64,000 nt of DNA from the NCBI GenBank assembly GCA_015680685.1, contig MNCI01020980.1:474995-538994 (forward strand), read 5' to 3'. Both the position numbers and the translations under genes were made by a program. This DNA is from Gnetum montanum (taxonomy: Eukaryota > Streptophyta > Gnetopsida > Gnetales > Gnetaceae). Each line of letters begins with the position of its first letter. Positions within the stretch are counted from its first letter, which is position 1. Shown here piece after piece: positions 45,890-59,090 of the stretch. Under the pieces are notes generated by a model that was not told the origin of the DNA, did not search any database, and saw nothing but the letters and a program-made list of their open reading frames with translations.

Positions 45890-46290
45890 ATTGACAGATT
45901 CTAGTTTTGAGTCCTGGTTGACTGTTGTTGCTGGTTTTAAGCCTAAGCAGGCCGTGGTCCCGATTTAAAGTCTGGGCAGACTGATACCTGCTAGTTTTAC
46001 ATCGTAGCAGATGGTGGAAGAGCTAGTTTATGGTCCCAGCAGACCATGTTGTGGGTGTTAGTTTTATGTCATAACCTGGGACAAGTCTATGCTAGTTTAG
46101 CATCTTAGCAGATGTATGCTTACCTTGCCAATTTCATGTCATGGCAGACGATCGAAAACTCTACCAGTTTAGCATCTTGGCTGATGCGTGCAAGAAATGC
46201 CAGTTTTATGTCATGGTGGACGTGTACAAATTTGCTAGTTTTACGTCGTAGTAGACGTGTGTTACGTTTACACTTGAGCCGAGTCAGCAT
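45890..46290 (-). repeat. Hairpin minisatellite after pol of element C
   Basis: Eight or more units read, on the plus strand, TAGTTTTATGTCATAGCAGAC or CAGTTTAGCATCTTGGCTGATG about every 35-45 bases. It occupies the same place as the arrays of A and B. Confidence 0.75.
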
Positions 46291-46302
46291 TTAGATGCAG
46301 TT

Positions 46303-49300
46303 TTACTTCAAATACAGATGATTCACTGGATTTGGGTGTTCATTGCTGTCAATATTTGCTAACTTGAATGCTCCGTTGCCATATGCGCCAACAACTAGGA
46401 AAGGGCCCTCCCAATTTGCAGAGAATTTGCCTACTAATTCATGAATGGCCTTGAGAACTAAGTGTCCTTTCTTGATCGATCATTGACATAGATTGTGCTG
46501 ATGCTTCTGTCTCTATTTGTCTTGATATCTTTCGATGGTGTCAAGCATTTGGATGTGCTTCTCCTCCACTGCGTCCAAATCCACTATCCTAGACTTGTTA
46601 TGTTGAGTCTCATTTATAACCATGGAGAGGACTATTCGTAATGAGGGGATTTGTAGTTCCAAGGGCAACACTGCTTCGGATCCATAGACTAGGCTATAGG
46701 GCATCCTGTCTGTAGCTGTTCTGCATGTTGTACGATATGCCCATAGCACATAGAGGATTTTCTCGTGCCATCGCCTTTTGTTGTTGCTGAGCATCTTTTT
46801 CATCAAGTAGACAACTTTGTTCGTTGCCTCTACTTAACTATTTGCTTGTGGGTAATAGGATGAAGAAAAAGACTGCTTGATACCAAGATTATTGCAAAAA
46901 GATTTGGTTTCTGTACTACTAAATTGTGGCCCGTTGTCAGTCACAATAGTCATAGGGAAGCCAAATCTAGCTACTATGTTGTCTAAGATGAAATGGAAAA
47001 CTTGTTGGAATGTAATCTTATGTAAGAGGATAGCCTAGACCCACTACATGAAGTACTCAATGGCAGTGATAATGAAGCTATGTCCCACGGAAGATTTAGG
47101 TGTAATGGGACCTATGATATCTAGTTCCCATCGTTGGAATGGCCAAGTGATCTATGTAGTGTGTAACTCAGTTGGTGACACATGTATTAAGTTTGCATAA
47201 CACTAGCACGTGTCACATGTCTTAGCCTTAGTAAAGCAGTCTTTTTCCATATACGGCCAGTAGCACCCTAGGCATCTGATTTTAGCAGCCATAGCTCGCG
47301 GGGCTACGTGTCCTCCACACAGCCCCTCGTGGACTTCGCTAACTATTCGTTGTGCTTGGTCATTATTAACATAGGTTAGCAATACCCCATCGAATGAGCG
47401 TCTACGGAGAGTATTGTCTCTGATGATGACGTATTACCTGGCATGCTTGCGTACTACATCTTTTTGCACATGTGTTAGCTCATGCGATGGTTCTCCATGC
47501 AGAAGGTAAGTCTTAATGTTGTCGTACCATTTTGGTGTTCCTCCCATGTTTAACGAAGAGATTTGCACTACTTGAATGACAGGGTTTGTACATTCTATCA
47601 TTAAAGTAGGCCAAGTGGCAAACAAGTGTGGTGGCACGTTTAGTGCTAGTGTGGCTAGTGCATCGGCTATGGCGTTTTCGTTATGTGGCACGTGTTGTGC
47701 ATCAGTTGTCATGAATTACTACAGGAGATCTTTAGTCATATCGTAGTAGAGCTACAAATGCATAGCTTTGCAGGTGTAGACTCTTGTGATTTGATTAATG
47801 ACGAGCATTGAATCACCTCGGATCACCAAGTGTTGGACATTGAGATCTCTGGTTGTCAATAGTCCCTTGAGAAGCCCCTCATACTCTACCACATTGTTTG
47901 TACAGGGGAAAGCCAGGCAATAAGCTAATGGATGAACATCCTTAGGGAAAAGCATAATAACGACAAAAGCACTGCCACCTCTGATAGTCAAAGCTTCGTC
48001 GAAATACAACATCGCTTCGAGGCTTGTTGATACAGGGCTTAAACTATGGACATGTTCATCCAGAAATTTTGGCTCTATCGTAGCTTGATCATGAATAGGC
48101 GATGTTGCGAGCTGGTCAGCTATAGCTTGACCTTTGGTGGACAATTGGCCAACATAATATAAATCGAATTCGGCTGTGGTAGCCTTCTAGCGAGCTATTC
48201 TACTACTCTCATACAAGTTGTTTGAGATGGCTCGTAGAACATTATTTTTACAAATTATGTTGACTTAGCTGCAGAAAAGATAGTATCTACATTTCTTAAG
48301 CGCGAAGACCAAAGCCAAACAGTTATGCTCCACTTCATTGTACCTTGTTTCATACGCAAATAGAGCATGACTTAAATAATAGATAGGGGATTCTGACCCG
48401 TCGTTCTTTTTTTGGCAAAGTAACGCAGCTATAGACACGTCTGAGTTAGCTAGATAAATGTAAAAAGGCTGATCCCTTTGTGGTGGAAAAATCGTTGGTA
48501 AGTGTTGCAACTCCTTCTTCAAGTTGTTAAATGCATGCTGACAGTCATCATTCTATTCAAAATTAACACGCTTCCTAAGGATATGTTGCATAGGATATAA
48601 TTTATCTATTAATTTTGAGATGAACTGCCTGATAAATTGCAATCTACCTTGCAACCCACGTAGTTCCTTGAGATTTGTAGGTGGCGTTAGATCAACAATG
48701 GCTTTAACTTTGTTAGGGTCGACTCAGATGCTAGTTTCTAATACCACAAACCCCAACATGTGTCTGATTTTGACTCCAAATACATATTTCTTTAGGTTGA
48801 GCCGTAAGTCATGCTCAAGACACCGTTTAAGGACTAACTCTAAGTCTTCTGAATGATGTTCCAACTTTACAGACTTGACAGCTATGTCATCCACGTAGTC
48901 GTTCAATCTCCCTAAGAGGTAATCACTAAAGATGTATGTCATGGCTTGTTGATACGTTGTTCCAACATTTTTTAGCTCAAAGGGCATCATAGTGTAACAG
49001 AAAGTCCCCCAGGGCATCATAAATGTTGTGGTCAATTGATGTTCTGGGTTAATAAAAATTTGATTATAACCTGAGAAACCATCCATAAAGGATAGAAGCG
49101 CATGATCGGCCATTGTATCGATCAGTTGATTGATACTCAGTAACGGGAAATTGTCCTTAGTCGTGGCTTTGTTTAGATCCCGGAAGTCTATGCAGATGCA
49201 TATGCCTCCCGTTTTCTTAGAGACAACTATGATGTTGGACACCCAGTCGAAATAATTAACTATGCGAATGAAGCCAACTTGATACAGCTTGGTGATTTCA

Positions 49301-49790
49301 TTACGCACTGCTAGCGCGATTTCTGGCTTAATCTTTCATGCCTTCTGTCTAACCGCTTTAACGCATGGGTCCAAAACTATGTTATGCTGTATTAATCTTG
49401 GGTCTAATCCCGGCATGTCTTCGTACAACCATGAAAACACGACAGTGTTATTTTGGAGTACTTGCATTATGCCACTTTGCGTTTGTTGATCCAGGAGGGA
49501 ACTAACCCTAAAAGTCTTACTTTCACCTTTGTGCATAACCACAGGTATCTCGTTCAGAGGGTCCTCGGTAACGTCACTAGCTTTCAGGTCTAGAGTTCGG
49601 GCAAGATGTTTTGGCTAGTTTGGGGATATTTCTGATGTTGCTATGGTTGCATCACAAAGGGAAGGGTCTGTTCCTATTAGCATGTGATTGACCTATCTAA
49701 TGATTTCCCCATATGGGCCTGCTAAGGCTAGGTGTGCGAATAAAGCTACGTCGATTTGCAAATTGCCTTGCAAAATTGCCAAAAATGGAA
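46303..49790 (-). pseudogene. pol: pol of element C: RT, two RNases H, integrase (decayed)
   Basis: The 5' end is set by similarity of LALAGPYGEIIR to the linker of element A; the exact start codon is uncertain. RT has SFMDGFSGYNQ, PWGTFCYTMMPF and an intact YVDD at 48886-48897. The second RNase H (about 48110-47650) shows YFDEAL, EYEGLLKGLL, IRGDSMLVINQ and NAIADALATL. Integrase has an intact HHCC finger (VHEGLCGGHV and CDTC), ELDIIGPI, TDNGPQFS and VEATNK, so all three acidic residues remain. Stops are scattered (for example after CQ-A-type and LHK-type segments). It ends NHLYLK then TAA at 46303. This is the least damaged pol at its active sites. Confidence 0.9.
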
Positions 49791-50299
49791 GTTGTTACAT
49801 TGTTTTCTGTCGATCTGTTGAAACAATAAAAGTTTGCTTTCTTTGTGTTAGAGTTGTGTATTAGAAAAGCTTCCAGTTTAAGGTCTGGGTGGACCATCAC
49901 AAATATGCATAGTCTATGAGCAGGTGGTGAGGAGATGAAAGATGTAACGTGGCTTGTCTAGCATACCGAATTAAAGAATTTAAATTTTTGTACAGACCAT
50001 AGTTAATGTTGGCCAGATTACGAGGTGACAAGCTATGGATTAGTTTAGGGTCATTTTGGACCATAGTTCACACGATATCTACGAAATTAATCCCCAGATC
50101 TTCGCATTTCATGTCATACTGACACTGGCATTTTAGGAAAGTTTTGCATCGATCGGGCATAAAATCAGTTAGTTTCAAGCAATTTCGTTTATAAACCAGT
50201 GGTTTATACTCAAAGAAGGCCATAGATATTGCAAATTTGAATCTAGCTATAGCAGAAAGGAAGTGGAAGCGAGGAGTAAACAGATGATTTTGCGAAGAT
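49791..50299. repeat. Divergent spacer of element C with hairpin units
   Basis: Between pol and the antisense gene. Units CCAGTTTAAGGTCTGGGTGGACC (about 49872) and TTAGTTTAGGGTCATTTTGGACC (about 50039) match the hairpin consensus. A candidate splice acceptor for pol (TTATTGTTTCAACAG on the minus strand) lies close to 49820. Confidence 0.6.
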
Positions 50300-53200
50300 A
50301 TGGCACCAAAGGTCAGAGGAAAGAATGCCAAATTGACGAGGATTGACGAAGTGCAGGAGAGTCTGCAGCAAGTTTTGCAAGCCATAGTCAAGGCTCGGGA
50401 GGTTACTCCGCTTAACTGGTAAGTCACTTTTCATCTTCTTACACTATTGTTATTTTTGTTACAACATCATGGTTGTATTTATTTTGAATGCATGTTACAT
50501 TAGATATTAATATCTGTTTACGCGGACTAAGCTATTGTAGTTTGTTGCATTACTTTTATCTTCACTATTGGAGACAGACCTTGTGTTGTCACAAGGGTTT
50601 AGGTAATGTTGAGTAATACTATGCAAACGTAGTGTATAATCAAAAATTCTAGGTATTGTATCTGTACGTAGCATAATCAGGGTTTTTTTTTCGTTTCCTT
50701 TTCTCCCATAATAGTTGCATGTTATGCTAGGGTAATATGCAGTGTTGCTTTCATCACTGTTGTCAAAGACAGACCTTGAGCTGTTGCTAGGGTTTGGGCA
50801 ATGTTGGTTATGCATTTCCAGTATAATCTATAATGTTCTAGGAGTCAAGATAACCCTAATTTCAAGTGATGAATCTCTATGTCTGAAGGGTGTGTTTAAT
50901 AGTAATGTGTTTCTATTGTATAGTATTATACTAAGGCCCATCCTAATCATTTTAGACACCGTGGGTGTTCTATGCTGTTTACATGTTCCTGCGGCCAATG
51001 TTCCTCCTCCTCATGCTAGTATAAAAGAGGAGGTGGTATGGTCTCGAAGAGGCGCACTGGAGTTTTTGCAGTTTCTGCTTCGTAATTTTAGCGTAATCGT
51101 CTGCTCGCATCTACCAGGCAATGTAGCTATTGCTATTTTAGAGATGCTACTGGTTCGTTCAATGCAGAACGTCTTGACGTTCCTGACAGACGGCATGATT
51201 GAAACTGTGTGGGTTCAAGAACGCAAACAGAGTGCCAAAGGTTTGAGGTGTTTGCGCTAGATCTGAGAGATGCCCAGATTTAACTATTATCACGCCTACA
51301 ACACTCTGTTTGTGGCCCGTCTTCTCACAACTTACTTCTAGAATCCACCTGGCACTATGTATTATGTAGGAGGGTAAGTTTTTGTTTCTTCTTACTGTGT
51401 TGTAGTATGCTAACTACTGTTTAAATTTGTGTTGAGTGTAAAGAATTTTGCCTATGGTGCAAATTTTTCATCAATGACAATGGTCTCCTGGGCAATAATG
51501 ATACATTGTCATTGACCGAAAGGGCTATAAGGGAATTTACTTCTATCAGTAACGTACGGGCCGGTGTCATGGGATAACTGGCATTCAAAATCCAAGAATA
51601 CTTGACCTGCTATGCCGACTTCTTTTCTATATGTAGAAATCAGATGGCTGGATAGGGAATGGACTTTGAATCCTCCCCTCACTGTCGCAGATGTGCAAAG
51701 GAAAATCCCTCCGTTTCCTTTGCCATTCGGACTTGGTAAACTTTATTATGATGATCAGCTGTATCAATGTTGTTAGTTGGAAATAATGTATGAAGTTGTC
51801 TCATTTTTGTTATACTATCTTAACTTTTGTTTACTGTTGGTAGTTAGGGAATCACAGGAAATCACGATTATGGCCTCTGGTCGCGAGGTGAACAGTCTCT
51901 TTTTCCGTTATGGTGATATAAAGGAAATACAATGCTGGCTTGGCCATAGAGAAGCCCTAGTTGTGTTAACCAATAATCTTCGGGAGGCTGGACTGATGGA
52001 CCTATTTTTGGCCATAACCCCTGATGTCACTGCGGGTGAAATGCTGACCCTAGTCAACTCCTTTAGTGAGGAAGCTGAGCATCTTTGCATACGAGTGCGT
52101 AATGTACATGTGAATTTTGACATCAAAGCTCAACTGTTTACCGATATCTTTGGAGTCCCCTCTGATGGCTTTCCTATAGAGGAAAAGTCAAAGAGGAGTG
52201 CCAAGTACCAGCAAGAGATAGAGGAGTGGCTAGGGGTTAAGGAGGTTAAGGGAATTCCTGCCAATAGGATCGAGTTGGAAGTGGCCAACACTATTTATCC
52301 CCTTTTTCGAGCTTGGGCCTTCCCCAAGATTCTCTCCCAAGGGAGATTCCTCACTATCAAGTAGGCCCGAATTATGTGAGAGGTCATGGAGGAGGGGACG
52401 CAGTTCAATTGGACCAGCTATTTTGCTAAAGGCCTATGCGTTGAAATGGTCAGGCTTCACAAGAAGCTTGAGTCCCATTTCAATATGCACTTTGCCATCT
52501 TCATATATTGCTTTCGGTGTTTTGTCAAATTTTTGGTAGTCCAAAGGAATGGGGTCTGGGTGTAACAAGACCGCAACCAGATTTCCAAACCATGGATTTC
52601 TCACATTTTCAGCACTATCCGTTCGCAAGACCCTCTTGAAGGATTCGGGGAGTCGTTGTCTGTAATGACTAAAAATATGGCAGTGCCTCGAACGCAGGGT
52701 CAAGACAGCGTGGATGGGGCACTCCCCTCCTAGCGATGTGTTGAGGGGGAAGTGCCTGGCAGCTAAAATAGTGGACTCATCAATGCCACGGAAGAAACCT
52801 TGTTTGACCGAGGAGCCTGTTGAGCCAGCAAGTGGTGTGAGGCGGAAGATGCAAGTCAGGTTTTGAAGGAGTAATCCTCCAGCAGGTAAGCAAAGAAATG
52901 TGCTAATAATTATAGTTATGTTGCATATAGATACTTTTGTGTTGTGTAATATTTGTTGAACTAGAGTGAAATCCTATGTTAACTGAGGACACTGTGTGAC
53001 AACAAAGGATAAGATTGTGGAACGGTTAACCCCTAAAACAGGGGCTATAATTTTGCAGCACGAGGAAGGGGCCCCAACCTTGAAAGAAGAGGCTCCAGTC
53101 AACAAGGCGCACAGTGTGCAAGTTCCTGCGCGCGAGAAGGAAGCAGCAGTGGAAGATGTCGAAGTCCTTTCGGCCGAGACAGGAAGAGGTAAGTGATTTG

Positions 53201-54687
53201 TGACTCAGTGACATTAACTTTTATAGTGTACTAGACTCTAGACAATTGCTTCTAAAGGTTATACTGGTCATTGTAATGTCTCAATTATGTCTTTATATGG
53301 AACTTGTTCTACGTAATAGGTGACTAGGATGTACACTTGTCAATAGTGGCGACTCAATCCTGGGGCGAATTTCCTGATAAATTCACCTTTATGGAAGGCG
53401 TTGTCTAAGATATGATTGGTCTCTTGGAGTGAATTGATCCCGAAGCGAGTATGCTATGATCATTAAGCAAAGGTTGTTCCATTGTGCTATTATGTTATCT
53501 AATTATGCCTAACTACCATTTTATGTTATTAGGAACTTGACTCAGATGGGATCCATCGGAGCCTGTTGATTTAGACGCCAGCAAAACCCCATCGGAAGCG
53601 ACCATCGTGCTGTGCAACATTTACGATGAGATGCTTAAATGTGCTGTACGCTCGACTTGCTCCTTATGGGAATGTCAAAGCATGAACGAAGATCTTTGGA
53701 AGAGACTGCAAAGGCCAGAGAAGGAGAGGGTGGCTCTAAGTGATGAGGTTGGGGATTTAAGGTGGCGGAACGAATTCCTGTAGGCCTAGGGAACGGGTAA
53801 CGAGGATTGGTGAACTATTGTTGTTAACTATGCCCGCTACTGGACGGTCATTAGGAACAGTGTCTAGACTAGTCGTGAACTAGTTGAGCAGTGGATGTAA
53901 ATGGATATCCTAGCTCAGAAAAATCAAGACTGGAAGGACTTTAGCGCGAGTGTTCAAGAATGGGGGTAGACGCAGAAAGATCATAAACATGTCTATAAGC
54001 GAGAATGCATTGCCTATCATCAACATTACAGAAACTCTGCCATGGAGGCCTAGTCCCTTCAACTATTCCTTGACGTTATTGGTGCTTCCAGTGCATTTGA
54101 AAAGTTTCAAGAGCAAGTGACGGTAAGTGCCTTCCCAAAAAGGAAAATGACTCTTACTGGGGGGAGACAACTGTCCCTTCCTTCTTCCCTGAACCACCCC
54201 AATGGACTCCTATGGAGAAGGGGAAGGTCAAGGCTGGAGCTAATCTAGGAGATGGGGTTTGGTCTGAGCTTACCGAGGATGAAATTATGCAACGTCTATG
54301 GGTTGGCTTAGAACAAATCCCATTTGCTATCGATGCAGGACCATCACAGGTGAGTTGTTATTTTATTATGCTTTTTATCATATCTAATTTTTATGGTGAT
54401 GTCAATATGCATGTTATGTCTAATTGTAGGAACAACCCAGGAAGATTCCTCAGCGGAATGAACATAACAGGGGTGACGGTCTTCACGAGGAGGGTCTGCA
54501 GGAAACAGAGCGTAATGGTGATGTTCAGTGCCATGGCAAACAACCTCATACAAAAGAGCCTGGTAGGGAGGGTCTCTTTCACGAAGAGATGCCACCTAAA
54601 AAAGGTGGCTCCTATGAGGATGATTTGCTCGAAGCAGAGATGGAGCTGAGAGATATGGGTGACAGTGGGGACAAAGGTGATGCATAA
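50300..54687 (+). pseudogene. Antisense eight-exon gene inside element C (conserved, function unknown)
   Basis: Exons: 50300-50418 (MAPKVRGKNAKL start), 51020-51373, third exon ending 51735 (start unresolved), 51844-52885, 52988-53188, about 53330-53441, 53533-54349, 54430-54687. Donor phases 2,2,1,1,1,1,0 equal those of element B. Matching blocks: NFSVIVCSHL, NPPGTMYY, WLDREWTLN, GLMDLFLAITP, DIFGVPSDG, RAWAFPKILSQ, FNWTSYFAKGLCVEMVRL, FSTIRSQDP, NYARYWTVIR and TQKDHKHVYKRE. Both proteins end in Ala-stop. Exon 4 has the longest open frame (51777-52364). Stops and at least one likely frameshift in exon 3 show decay. It is tail-to-tail with gag-pro and head-to-head with pol. No function can be assigned. 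Confidence 0.87.
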
Positions 54688-55209
54688 CGTGGCTATGTTA
54701 GCTACGATTTTATTGTGATGGGATGAAATGAAAGACAATATTTTTCTTTAACATTTTAATGCAAATTTGGTTTGAGTTTAATGTTCTTTTGTTGTTTTCA
54801 ATTGTAAAGCGTAAATGGAATCATAGGTTTTGGCACTATGACAAGCCGTAGTTGGTTTAAATGTACAACGTAAATGAAGTTAATAGTTTAAAGCCATTGC
54901 GGGCCACTAAATGATTCAAATGTAAAACGGGAATGAAATCATTAGTTTAAGGCCATTTTGGGCCTTTGATAGTTTTAGGCCATTCTGGGCCTTCGATAGT
55001 TTTAGGCCATTCCAGGCCTTTGCTAATTTTTTTTAGATGAGTCTAGTGGAAGCGTAAAGATAAGCATAAGCGTAAATGAGAATAGCTGGTGGAAGCGTAA
55101 AGATATGTGCGTAAATGAAACGAGTATTTGTACAACATAAATGGAACAGCTGGTGGAAGTGTGCGCATAAATTGCATGACATTTAGATGATGTGGTTCAT
55201 TTCCTAACG
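54688..55209. repeat. Convergent spacer of element C with hairpin units
   Basis: Four units TAGTTTAAGGCCATTTTGGGCC or ATAGTTTTAGGCCATTCTGGGCC lie between 54880 and 55025. Then come GTAAATG/GTAAAG words and no gene. Confidence 0.7.
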
Positions 55210-58200
55210 CTATAGTTGTCTCCTAATCGCTTTTATCTTCGGTGACACATAAGGATGGGGAGGTTTATGATCCTGTTCCTTCACGCCATAGTCTTCCTCT
55301 TGGAACGGCAGTTCAACCTAAATTAAACTGTCATTAGCCACTATTTTGGCTTGTTCTGGTGTTTGGATAGGGGACTGGTCTTCAAGAATTTCGATTTCTG
55401 AACCTTGTTCAGTTTCTATGTTGTTGACAGCTCGAGGGGTCATTTCATCACCATGGATGACCACCTCCCCTCCCATGTAGGGCAGATGGATCTCCTAATG
55501 GATAGGGGATGAAATCGTCCTCAATTGAGCTAACCAAGACCTCCCTAGAATAAGGTTAAAGCTTGGCATTTCTTTGACGATAATAAACGTTGCTTCCATG
55601 GGGAATTGTTCCCTTGCCACAAAGTTGATATGCACTATCCCTTTGACTTGCATCCGTGCCCCATTGAATGACTTTAGACACAACGTTGTTGTAGGACTAA
55701 TCTGATCGATCAGGCCTAGATTATCCACTATAGGATATGGGATGACATTAGCGGCCTCTCCATCATCTACATGTACTCTCTGAATTCGGTGTTGGCCAAC
55801 CTAGATGGTGATGAACATGGGCACCGTTATTACCTAACCCTTTTCTGGGTCATCCTTAATGGATTCGTCACAAAAGGTCAACAGGGAAGACCCAGGTTTC
55901 CCAGCGGCAAGAGGAAGCATAATGGAATGAATCGCTTCTTCATCCACTAGTAGGCTCTTGTCCATAGGTATGGACGTTAGCATATGAACCATGGCTTCGC
56001 AGTGCTTCTGGGATGTCATTAACAAATCATATAGGTTCAGCGTTGTATTTTTCTATTTAAGAGCTTGCTTGACATGTGTAAAGGCGTTGAGGAGATCTTG
56101 CCCACGATCTGACTACTTTCCACCCTTTTCCTCTTCCATTTGCCCCAAGAGATGGATTTCTCGGGGAAGAATGGCATCTAGTCGAGGGCTATGCTTTTTT
56201 GAACTAGTAGGAGATGGTTGTGTTCGTACACCTTCATCCTTTCCAAAAAGTGGGGCCAAGGGTGCAGAAGCTAGGGGTTTAGGCTTGGGAAACCTGAGCG
56301 TAAGACAGCCTTTGACCGTATCAGTTGTCATACCTTCTTCTTCTTTTTTGCTAAGCTGAGATTGGGGGGCTGACTTGGAGGTTTGCCCTTGCACAGGAGG
56401 GGCAGCTGATGGTTTTGGCACCCTAATGATGAATGGTGTCTTAGGCATAGGCGCGGACAGGATCATGGCTTTATTGATGGCGGGCTATTGAATAGTGGTC
56501 TGAGAAGGGACTCGGAGGACAAAAGGTTGCTTTGGATCACTCTTCGTCGATGCTGAGGGATCTACTGTTTGGGGTGAATGAACAGGCATTCGCAACACAA
56601 AGGGCAGCCTCGGCTATGCCTGACCATTACCCTTTGCACCTACCATGTTGATGGTGTACCCTGCGTTGTTTGCATTTAACGAGTCTCAGTACACATGCAT
56701 GGCTTGGTTTTCTGGGCGTGCTAGACTACTGTTGTCTAGGACGAGATCATCGTGATCGATCATGTGTTGAATGTCATCCTTTAACGCCCAGCAGTAATCT
56801 GTGTCGAGTCATAGAAACGGTCCAGCCTAAAGTGTTTGGGGACTGGCGGTTCATTAGGCAAAGCCAAAGAAGGATTTTTAAGCAGCTCACAATGATGTTT
56901 GTGATGCTTCAAAGCCTCCTCGGATACCTTCTTGTGTTGAATATGGCCAGTTCCCAATAGCTGCTTTAGAAGTTCTGAAGGCTTTATAGGCAAGGCTGTG
57001 TATTTTGAATGATCTTTATGCTCAAATTTAGGCCTCGGCTATGAAGATATTTTAGGGGCAGAAGGCATTTTTTGATTGGCGCTGTTTGAGCTAGTTGTCG
57101 ACTCAACCGGCTCTGCAAGTGTTTTCTTGTTGTTGTTGTTCTTCTTCTTGGCCCCCTCGGCAACAGCCGCTACTGTCGTTGTCGTGGCTTTGCCTTTATC
57201 CTTACCTTTATTGTGGACATTTTTATAGGCCATGTACGCCGAATCTTTGCTAGCCTCCATTGCGTCTTGGATGCTCTTAGTCTAAGAAAAGGCTTGGTTG
57301 AGGGAGCGAGGAGCAAGGTAGTACAAATTTGACTTAATAAAGTCGTTAATTGCCCCCTTGAAAATGGATAACAAATGAGCCTCCACGATGGGTTTGTGAA
57401 TTTCGTTCAAGGTTGCACTCCAACGCCGTATAAACCTTTAGACCGGCTCGAGTGGATCTTGTTTGACTCCCATAAGCTGGTCTAATGTGACTTCAGGTTT
57501 CAGATTATACTTGAAATGTGTCACAAATTGAGTCAAGAGCTCTTTCAAAGTTGAAATGGAAGAGCATGGAAGTGCCCGATACCAGTCTAAGGCTCTACCT
57601 GTTAGAGACATGGCAAAGACACAGATTATAGTATGCGTCCATTGCTGCAGTAGCAATGACTCTGACCTAAAAGTAACTAGGTGAGCGTTGGGGTTACCCT
57701 CCCCATTGTATTTTGTAAAATGAGGAAGTGGCATCCCAGGCGGTAACGATAAAATGGGCACTACTGGATTAATAGGATTATCGTGATAAAAGTCCATGAC
57801 TTGTACTGTGTTAGAACCAGCAGCCTTGAGGCATTTAACTTCCTCTGTGAGAGCCTGAATAAGCTGGACCAGACATATGGACGGAGAGTTTGTTTGTAGA
57901 ATGGCGGGAGGAACCACACTAGGTGGCTGGATAGGGATGGCCACCATTGGTTGTACCGTTGGATAAGCTGTTTGCATGGTCGGGGGCATAAATGACGATC
58001 CTGTAACAGGGTTTGGCACCCGTGGGACCTAGCTTTGATTGAAGTGAGGATGGGACATCTGCGTATGATGCGCACCAAGAGGTATGTTTGGAACCCACCA
58101 TGCTGTAGTGGCAGGCCCTGTCATGTGAGTCGGGATGAAGGTGGTTGTTGTAGGTAATTGTGACGTGGGTATCGCATGTACACGTGGTGACATGGGCGCA

Positions 58201-58844
58201 GGTGTACAATGAGATGGATTAGGTAACTGCACTTGCTGAGAAATGATTTGTGATGGACCGTCGCCCAGAAAGATAGTCGGAGAGAGAAAGTGTAGGTGCA
58301 GTGAGTGCAAGACTCGATTAGTATTAGATAATGTCAAGGGTGTGGTAACCATGAACAACGGATTTATGCAGGACGTCATTGGGGGAGGGGCCATGGCGAA
58401 ATCAGCATGACCACCTCCTTCAGAGTGGGAGTCTAGATTGTCCTACTTGTCATGAAGCATTTCATCACGGAACAATTCCTCTAGTTGTTGTGGCGATGTC
58501 TTAGCCATTAGCATTTGATCTAGGATCCACTTCTGTTGATCTGTCAGGGGTACAGTGGCATCATGTGAAGGTACAAATTCCTTCCCGTTGCAGTATATGA
58601 ACTCATATTCTTGTTTTTCTTCAAGTTCTTGTGGGTACATGGGTAGGTTTGCCGCTAGCTTAGCGCAGAGGAAATTGTAGTGTTCTCTGCGTTGAGCGTG
58701 TCCTTCAGGCTCTTTATTTTGAAGCTTGAGGGAGTGATGTGGTCACACCGGGCTAGTTGGCGACTCGACCATAAGGGGGGTAACTTGCATGGTCCAAGGG
58801 TTTTCGAGGTTAGCGGTGTCAACAGCAGTGGTTGATGTAACCAT
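55210..58844 (-). pseudogene. gag-pro: gag-pro of element C (decayed)
   Basis: The start is ATG 58844 (MVTSTTAVD). The N-terminal part has YEFIYCNGKEFVPSH. The gag core at 57438-57740 contains NAHLVTFRSESLLLQQW, LTGRALDWYRALP, FVTHFKYNLKPE and further QAF-type motifs, the retrotransposon gag pattern. The protease shows VHVDDGEAANVIPYP near 55740-55785 (Gly-Glu-Ala where D has Gly-Ala-Ala) and LILGRSWLAQL near 55540. It ends at TAG 55210. Frames are broken by stops. A Lys/Asn-rich basic stretch near 57100-57250 might replace a zinc knuckle in RNA binding; this is inference. Confidence 0.85.
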
Positions 58845-59075
58845 TTTCTACACGTTTTGGAAGTAATGACAACAAGGACAAAGGTCGCAAGGGCAAAAGA
58901 TGAACTAATGTAATAATCGGGGCTTTCTAGCTTATAGGATTCCAAAAAAATCGTCTCAGTGATCGATCTGCACCGCATAATCTAGTAAACAACCACAGAG
59001 GTATAACGTTTACATCGATCGACAAAGGGTACAGACAACTTACAAGACTACCCATAAAATGTGGATCGGCTATAA
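58845..59075 (-). other. Short leader of element C
   Basis: About 230 bases between PBS and gag start, with no tandem array, unlike B and D. No other feature seen. Confidence 0.5.
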
Positions 59076-59090
59076 GGCCCTCCTTCTAGC
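59076..59090 (-). promoter_or_regulatory. Primer binding site of element C, 5' end lost
   Basis: The minus strand reads GCTAGAAGGAGGGCC directly after the LTR bases CATTA. Compared with B, about 11 bases are missing: the LTR-terminal CA, the 5-base spacer and the TGGT of the PBS. This small deletion would block priming. Confidence 0.65.

Noticed and set aside
52434-52703. Minus-strand 89-codon frame inside the antisense gene of C
   Set aside because: The plus strand at this place aligns with element B in protein sequence, so the minus frame is a shadow.
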